Part shown: in pieces, positions 8,322-11,797 of the stretch | How positions within the stretch are numbered: the stretch's first letter is position 1 | How the letters are laid out: each line of letters starts with the position of its first letter | DNA from: Candidatus Pollutiaquabacter sp. | GTDB taxonomy: Bacteria; Bacteroidota; Bacteroidia; AKYH767-A; 2013-40CM-41-45 | Direction of reading: 5' to 3' | Assembly: GCA_903854075.1 (NCBI GenBank) | Contig: CAINVI010000260.1 | Location: 1 to 11,797, forward strand | Length of the DNA stretch: 11,797 bases | Notes under the pieces: generated by a model | Database searches by the model: none | What the model was told of the DNA's origin: nothing | The model's input: only the letters and a program-made list of their open reading frames with translations | Translations under genes and position numbers: made by a program

Positions 8322-8337
8322 GCCGCAACGTTGCGGC
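8322..8337. repeat. Perfect 16-base palindrome in the divergent promoter region
   Basis: GCCGCAACGTTGCGGC is exactly its own reverse complement. It lies between the flavoprotein ATG (8302) and the nucleotidyltransferase ATG (8384). The TTG at 8331-8333 inside it is at the right place to be the -33 element of the rightward promoter. It also falls just downstream of the leftward -7 element, near the expected transcription start. It could be a dimeric-repressor operator or, in the leftward mRNA leader, a hairpin with a 6-bp GC-rich stem and a 4-base loop. Either role is inferred. Confidence 0.5.
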
Positions 8338-8360
8338 TGCCTTCAAAAATAATACTTTTA
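8331..8360 (+). promoter_or_regulatory. Promoter of the nucleotidyltransferase-glyA pair
   Basis: TTG (8331-8333) is followed after exactly 19 bases by TACTTTTA (8353-8360), which matches TAnnTTTG at all but the final base. The ATG of the nucleotidyltransferase is 23 bases further on. The -33 part lies within the 16-base palindrome. No second promoter is evident in front of glyA. Confidence 0.5.
8344..8351 (-). promoter_or_regulatory. Promoter of the flavoprotein gene, -7 element TATTTTTG
   Basis: On the minus strand TATTTTTG is an exact TAnnTTTG match, 41 bases upstream of the chosen ATG at 8302. It nearly abuts the rightward -7 element at 8353-8360 on the other strand, so the two promoters overlap and polymerase binding at one should affect the other. 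The -33 element is weak; the nearest TTG upstream is 25 bases away. Confidence 0.55.
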
Positions 8361-8383
8361 CAAGCGTAATTTCCTGCAACACC

Positions 8384-9376
8384 ATGAAAGTAATCATACC
8401 GGTCGCAGGTATCGGCAGCAAGCTCAGACCGCATACCCACACGCAGCCCAAAGCGTTGGTTCCGGTAGCCGGAAAACCGATTCTGTCACATATTGTCGAC
8501 AACCTCCGGGAGGCCGGCATGAAGGATTTCATTTTTATCGTCGGTTATCTTGGCGATAAAGTGGAGAACTATATCCGAAGCACTTACCCCGACATTCACG
8601 CCACATTCCTGTTGCAGGAACCGCGCGAAGGAACCGGTCATGCCGTTTGGCTGGCACGTGACCATGTCTCCGAAAAAGACGAAGTACTGATCGCATTAGG
8701 CGATACTATTTTCGATGTAGACCTCAAAGAAGTATTGCGACTTCCCGACTCTACGCTCGGCGTAAAGCGCGTGGAAGATCCAAGAAACTTCGGTGTAGCT
8801 GAAGTTGGCGAAGACGGAAGTATTGTTCATCTTATAGAGAAACCGCCGATTCCGAAATCTAATCTGGCATTAGTAGGCCTTTACAAAATCAGGGAAGGAA
8901 AAATGCTGATGTCGGCGCTGGATGAACTCATAACACGCAACCTTCGCTCCCACCATGAATTCCAACTGACGGACGCTATCGAAATCATGATTCGGAAAGG
9001 TGCGCGCATCCATACATTCCCTGTAGAGAACTGGTACGATTGCGGCAATAAAGAAAGTTTGCTGGAAACCAATGCCGTTTTACTGCTTAAAAATCCAACT
9101 GCCACTAACGCGCCTGCCTTCATCAACACCATCATTATTCCGCCGGTCAGTATTGCTCCGAATTGTAAAATCAGCAACAGTATTATCGGACCGAAAGTAT
9201 CGATAGGCGAAAACACCATTATAGATTACTCCATTCTTACCGATTCCATCATCGGCTCCTACTCACAGCTGGAAAATGCCGTACTCCACCACTCGGTGAT
9301 CGGCAGTGATGCTTCCCTGCGCGGACTCAGCCAATCGCTGAATCTGGGCGACAATACAGAAATCGATTTCGGCTGA
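8384..9376 (+). CDS. Sugar-phosphate nucleotidyltransferase with C-terminal left-handed beta-helix
   Basis: The 330-residue protein has a full nucleotidyltransferase domain at about 1-235: the nucleotide-binding loop PVAGIGSKLRPHT (6-18) with PKALVPVAGKP (22-32), the metal-binding GDT (106-108), FGVAEV (136-141), IEKPPIP (151-157), FQLTDAI (193-199) and WYDCGN (217-222) with the second metal Asp219. Residues about 245-330 form hexapeptide-type repeats (ISNSIIG, IDYSILTDSIIG, LHHSVIG). This layout is that of long RmlA/GlmU-like enzymes, which join a sugar 1-phosphate to an NTP to give a nucleotide sugar and pyrophosphate. The sugar and the base cannot be read from the motifs. The usual G-x-G-T-R-L reads GIGSKLRP, with Lys where many families have the catalytic Arg. 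The TGA stop is 33 bases before glyA, so the two are probably co-transcribed. Confidence 0.9.
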   Translation: MKVIIPVAGIGSKLRPHTHTQPKALVPVAGKPILSHIVDNLREAGMKDFIFIVGYLGDKVENYIRSTYPDIHATFLLQEPREGTGHAVWLARDHVSEKDEVLIALGDTIFDVDLKEVLRLPDSTLGVKRVEDPRNFGVAEVGEDGSIVHLIEKPPIPKSNLALVGLYKIREGKMLMSALDELITRNLRSHHEFQLTDAIEIMIRKGARIHTFPVENWYDCGNKESLLETNAVLLLKNPTATNAPAFINTIIIPPVSIAPNCKISNSIIGPKVSIGENTIIDYSILTDSIIGSYSQLENAVLHHSVIGSDASLRGLSQSLNLGDNTEIDFG

Positions 9377-9409
9377 ACCAATTTCAGCGAATAATTACAA
9401 AGAACCCTT

Positions 9410-10687
9410 ATGAAAGAGATCACTAAAGACACTGCCGTATTCAAACTTATCACCGCAGAAAAGAAAAGACAGCAACACGGTATCGAGCTGATTGCTTCCG
9501 AAAATTTCGTGAGCAAGCAAGTGATGCAGGCCATGGGATCCTGTCTGACCAATAAATACGCGGAGGGTTATCCCGGCAAACGCTACTATGGCGGTTGCGA
9601 AGTAGTTGATCAAATCGAACAGCTTGCCATTGATCGCGCCAAGCTACTTTTTAATGCGGATTGGGCCAATGTTCAACCTCATTCCGGAGCAACAGCCAAC
9701 GCCGCGGTTATGCTGGCACTTCTGCAGCCGGGCGATACCATACTCGGATTTGACCTAGCGCATGGCGGCCACCTGACCCACGGTTCGCCGGTAAACTTCA
9801 GCGGAAAAACCTATCGTGCTACTTTTTACGGGGTGTCCAAAGAAACCGGACGAATTGACTACGCCGCCATGGAAAGTATGGCGAAGAAGGAACGTCCAAA
9901 ACTCATCATCGCCGGCGCTTCCTCGTATTCACGCGACTGGGACTATGTACGTATGCGTGCTATTGCCGATGAAGTTGGCGCCTTGTTACTGGCAGATATT
10001 TCCCACCCTGCCGGATTAATTGCCCGCGGATTACTCAACGATCCATTGCCTTATTGTGATGTAGTAACTACCACGACACATAAAACTCTTCGTGGTCCAC
10101 GCGGAGGAATGATTTTGGTCGGCCGTGACAAAGAAAATCCGCTGGGTCAGCGTACGCCAAAAGGCGAACTGAAAATGATGAGTGCGCTGTTTGACAGCGC
10201 CGTATTTCCCGGCACGCAGGGCGGGCCACTGGAGCACGTTATTGCCGCCAAAGCCATAGCCTTCGGCGAAGATCTTACCGACGATTATATGAAATACTGC
10301 GTACAGATGGTTCGTAATGCTTCAGCCATGGCAACAGCTTTCGTAGAACGTGGCTACAGTGTTATTTCAGGAGGTACTGAAAATCATTGTATGCTGATTG
10401 ACCTTCGTTCTAAAAACCTAACGGGAAAACTGGCAGAAGCTACCTTAGGAAAAGCGGACATCACCGTCAATAAAAACATGGTACCGTTCGACGATAAATC
10501 GCCGTTTGTCACTTCCGGAATCAGAATCGGAACACCGGCGATGACCTCTCGCGGTGTGAAAGAAAAGGACTGCGTGAAGATCGTTGACCTGATTGATCAG
10601 ACGCTGATGAGCCACGATAACGAAACGAAGCTCGCGGCCATCAAAAAGAAAGTAAACAGTATGATGGAGAAATTCCCGCTCTACTAA
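9410..10687 (+). CDS. glyA: Serine hydroxymethyltransferase
   Basis: This PLP enzyme interconverts serine plus tetrahydrofolate with glycine plus 5,10-methylene-tetrahydrofolate, the main source of one-carbon units, in the cytosol. The 425-residue protein is full length. It contains ELIASENFVS (26-35), the substrate and folate region YAEGYPGKRYYGG (50-62), SGATANAAV (92-100), and the PLP-binding TTTTHKTLRGPRGG (220-233) with Lys225 as the Schiff-base lysine. The segment after it (NPLGQRTPKGELKMMSALFD) is longer than in the E. coli enzyme and typical of Bacteroidota. The C-terminal SGIRIGTPAMTSRG contains the carboxylate-binding Arg. The ATG at 9410 gives the family's normal N-terminus. The gap from the upstream gene is 33 bases, without a clear promoter of its own. 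A weak terminator overlaps its stop codon. Confidence 0.97.
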   Translation: MKEITKDTAVFKLITAEKKRQQHGIELIASENFVSKQVMQAMGSCLTNKYAEGYPGKRYYGGCEVVDQIEQLAIDRAKLLFNADWANVQPHSGATANAAVMLALLQPGDTILGFDLAHGGHLTHGSPVNFSGKTYRATFYGVSKETGRIDYAAMESMAKKERPKLIIAGASSYSRDWDYVRMRAIADEVGALLLADISHPAGLIARGLLNDPLPYCDVVTTTTHKTLRGPRGGMILVGRDKENPLGQRTPKGELKMMSALFDSAVFPGTQGGPLEHVIAAKAIAFGEDLTDDYMKYCVQMVRNASAMATAFVERGYSVISGGTENHCMLIDLRSKNLTGKLAEATLGKADITVNKNMVPFDDKSPFVTSGIRIGTPAMTSRGVKEKDCVKIVDLIDQTLMSHDNETKLAAIKKKVNSMMEKFPLY

Positions 10688-10707
10688 GCAGGGATTTAGG
10701 TTTTTTT
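10674..10707 (+). terminator. Weak terminator at the end of glyA
   Basis: A short stem, TCCC-GCT pairing with AGC-A-GGGA (one bulged A), with the 6-base loop CTACTA, spans the glyA stop codon (10674-10694). It is followed by TTTAGG and a run of seven Ts (10701-10707). The stem is imperfect and the T-run is displaced by six bases, so it may be inefficient. The T-run overlaps the stop codon of the convergent gene. Confidence 0.35.
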
Positions 10708-11797
10708 ATTCCACCCAGGATTTATAGTAATCGTCTGACATAATCGACTTTCCCTCTTCCGTAATCCAAAGCGGACGGAACGTATCAATCATGACGGCCA
10801 ACTCTTTGGTTTCTTTTTGACCAAGACTTTTTTCGACTGTTCCCGGGTGCGGACCGTGCGGTATTCCGGCAGGATGCAACGTAATCATACCACGGGTAAC
10901 CTTTTTACGGCTCATGAAATCGCCATCGACGTAGTACAGCACCTCGTCTGAGTCAACATTGGAGTGGTTGTACGGAACAGGGATAGAAAGTGGGTGGTAA
11001 TCGTAAAGACGAGGTACAAAAGAACAAATGACGTAGTTGTGCGCCTCAAAGGTCTGATGGATCGGAGGTGGTAAATGTACACGACCGGTAAGAGGTTCGA
11101 AATCATGTATTGACAGCGCCCAGGGATACAGATTTCCATCCCATCCTATCGCATCGAAAGGATGAGTAGCATAAATGTAAGGATAGATCATACCCTCTTT
11201 CTTGATCATAATCTTGAAATCGCCAGTCTCGTCAAAGGTCTGCAGGTTTTCCGGACGGCGGATATCACGCTCACAATACGGAGAATGTTCTTCCAATTGT
11301 CCGTACGTATTACGATACCGTTTTGGTGTTTCTACCGCTGAAAACGACTCAACGATAAGTAAACGGTTCTTTTCATCGTTGAACTCCAACTGATAAATAG
11401 TACCGCGCGGGATTACAATATAATCGCCATAGGCAAAGTCGATGGAGCCGTAGATAGATTTCATCGTACCGGATCCCTCGTGTATAAAGATGACTTCGTC
11501 CGCATCAGCGTTCTTGAAGAAATAATCCGTCATAGAAAAGCGCGGTGCAGCGAGTGAAATATGCAAGTCATTATTCACCAGTACTGCTTTACGGCTTTTC
11601 AGGTAATCGTCGGAAGGTTGAATATGAAATCCCTCAAAACTCTGGTGTTTCAACGAACGCTGGAAAGCAATTTCCGGCTGAACGGAATACGGCGTGCCGG
11701 TTTCCTTGATCATTGTAGGAGGGTGGCAATGGTAAATCAACGAATAAACATTAGAAAAACCGTGTGTAGAAACTAATTCTTCCGCATAGAGCTTGCC
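10706..11797 (-). CDS. hmgA: Homogentisate 1,2-dioxygenase (5' end outside window)
   Basis: The frame stays open to the window edge, giving 363 visible residues beginning GKLYAEELVSTHGFSNVYS, a typical internal N-terminal region of this family. The true start therefore lies beyond 11797, and the TTG at 11738-11740 is internal. The enzyme is a non-haem Fe(II) cupin that opens the ring of homogentisate with O2 to maleylacetoacetate, in tyrosine and phenylalanine breakdown. Conserved segments are PPPIHQTFEA (243-252), YNHSNVDSDEVLYYVDGD (276-293) with probable iron ligands His278 and Glu285, and LHPAGIPHGPHPG (307-319) with the probable ligand His314 (numbering from the first visible codon). No other tyrosine-catabolism gene is in the window. 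The gene converges on glyA with an 18-base gap. The family is certain enough; the ligand assignment rests on motif memory. Confidence 0.92.
   Translation of the reverse strand, partial: GKLYAEELVSTHGFSNVYSLIYHCHPPTMIKETGTPYSVQPEIAFQRSLKHQSFEGFHIQPSDDYLKSRKAVLVNNDLHISLAAPRFSMTDYFFKNADADEVIFIHEGSGTMKSIYGSIDFAYGDYIVIPRGTIYQLEFNDEKNRLLIVESFSAVETPKRYRNTYGQLEEHSPYCERDIRRPENLQTFDETGDFKIMIKKEGMIYPYIYATHPFDAIGWDGNLYPWALSIHDFEPLTGRVHLPPPIHQTFEAHNYVICSFVPRLYDYHPLSIPVPYNHSNVDSDEVLYYVDGDFMSRKKVTRGMITLHPAGIPHGPHPGTVEKSLGQKETKELAVMIDTFRPLWITEEGKSIMSDDYYKSWVE

Noticed and set aside
8303..8440. Forty-six-residue N-terminal extension of the flavoprotein frame
   Set aside because: It overlaps the divergent nucleotidyltransferase gene, includes the promoter and palindrome, and precedes the normal family N-terminus at MFSTRITKLF.
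10928..10965. Unusual His-to-Glu spacing (seven residues) in the homogentisate dioxygenase iron site
   Set aside because: The animal enzyme appears to have six, but this HSNVDSDEV form looks normal for the bacterial branch, and I cannot align it here to call it a change.
1..11797. Search for a defence system, phage, insertion sequence, CRISPR array, tRNA or riboswitch
   Set aside because: All coding space is accounted for by recognisable genes. No direct-repeat array, transposase or structured leader was seen, and the gaps are too short to hold such elements.

Overview
The window reads as a chromosomal segment of a member of the Bacteroidota. Three things support this. Two proteins end in type IX secretion (T9SS) sorting domains, one type A-like and one type B. 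Three genes carry an exact TAnnTTTG -7 promoter element just upstream of their start codons, which is the promoter form of this phylum. No clear Shine-Dalgarno sequences precede the starts. The proteins also have Bacteroidota-like features, such as the extra segment in serine hydroxymethyltransferase. I cannot place it below phylum level. The window is almost entirely coding, with no intergenic stretch over about 110 bases and no sign of mobile elements, CRISPR arrays, tRNA or rRNA.

Layout. Positions 1-1040 (+) hold the 3' end of a secreted multicopper oxidase. It converges with guaB (IMP dehydrogenase, 1052-2521, -) across an 11-base gap. Upstream of guaB, and separated from it by a hairpin terminator, lies a large secreted protein of six fibronectin-III-like modules with a type B T9SS tail (2611-4653, -). 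Next come two adjacent M16 peptidase genes on the minus strand. The first transcribed (6001-7239) has an intact HxxEH zinc site. The second (4691-5986) has lost it, so they look like the catalytic and non-catalytic halves of one heterodimer. A nitronate monooxygenase/FabK-like flavoprotein (7343-8302, -) follows.

A compact 81-base divergent promoter region separates that flavoprotein from a plus-strand pair: a sugar-phosphate nucleotidyltransferase with a left-handed beta-helix tail (8384-9376) and glyA (9410-10687). The pair is probably co-transcribed. The divergent region holds a perfect 16-base palindrome that coincides with the -33 element of the rightward promoter. glyA converges with a homogentisate 1,2-dioxygenase gene (10706 to beyond the window end, -), whose start lies outside.

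The genes do not form one pathway. They mix housekeeping metabolism (guanine nucleotide synthesis, one-carbon metabolism, tyrosine catabolism, nucleotide-sugar formation) with proteolysis and two T9SS clients. I did not find a convincing undescribed system. The most interesting items are the palindrome in the divergent promoter, the secreted modular protein with an internally duplicated module, and the active/inactive M16 pair.
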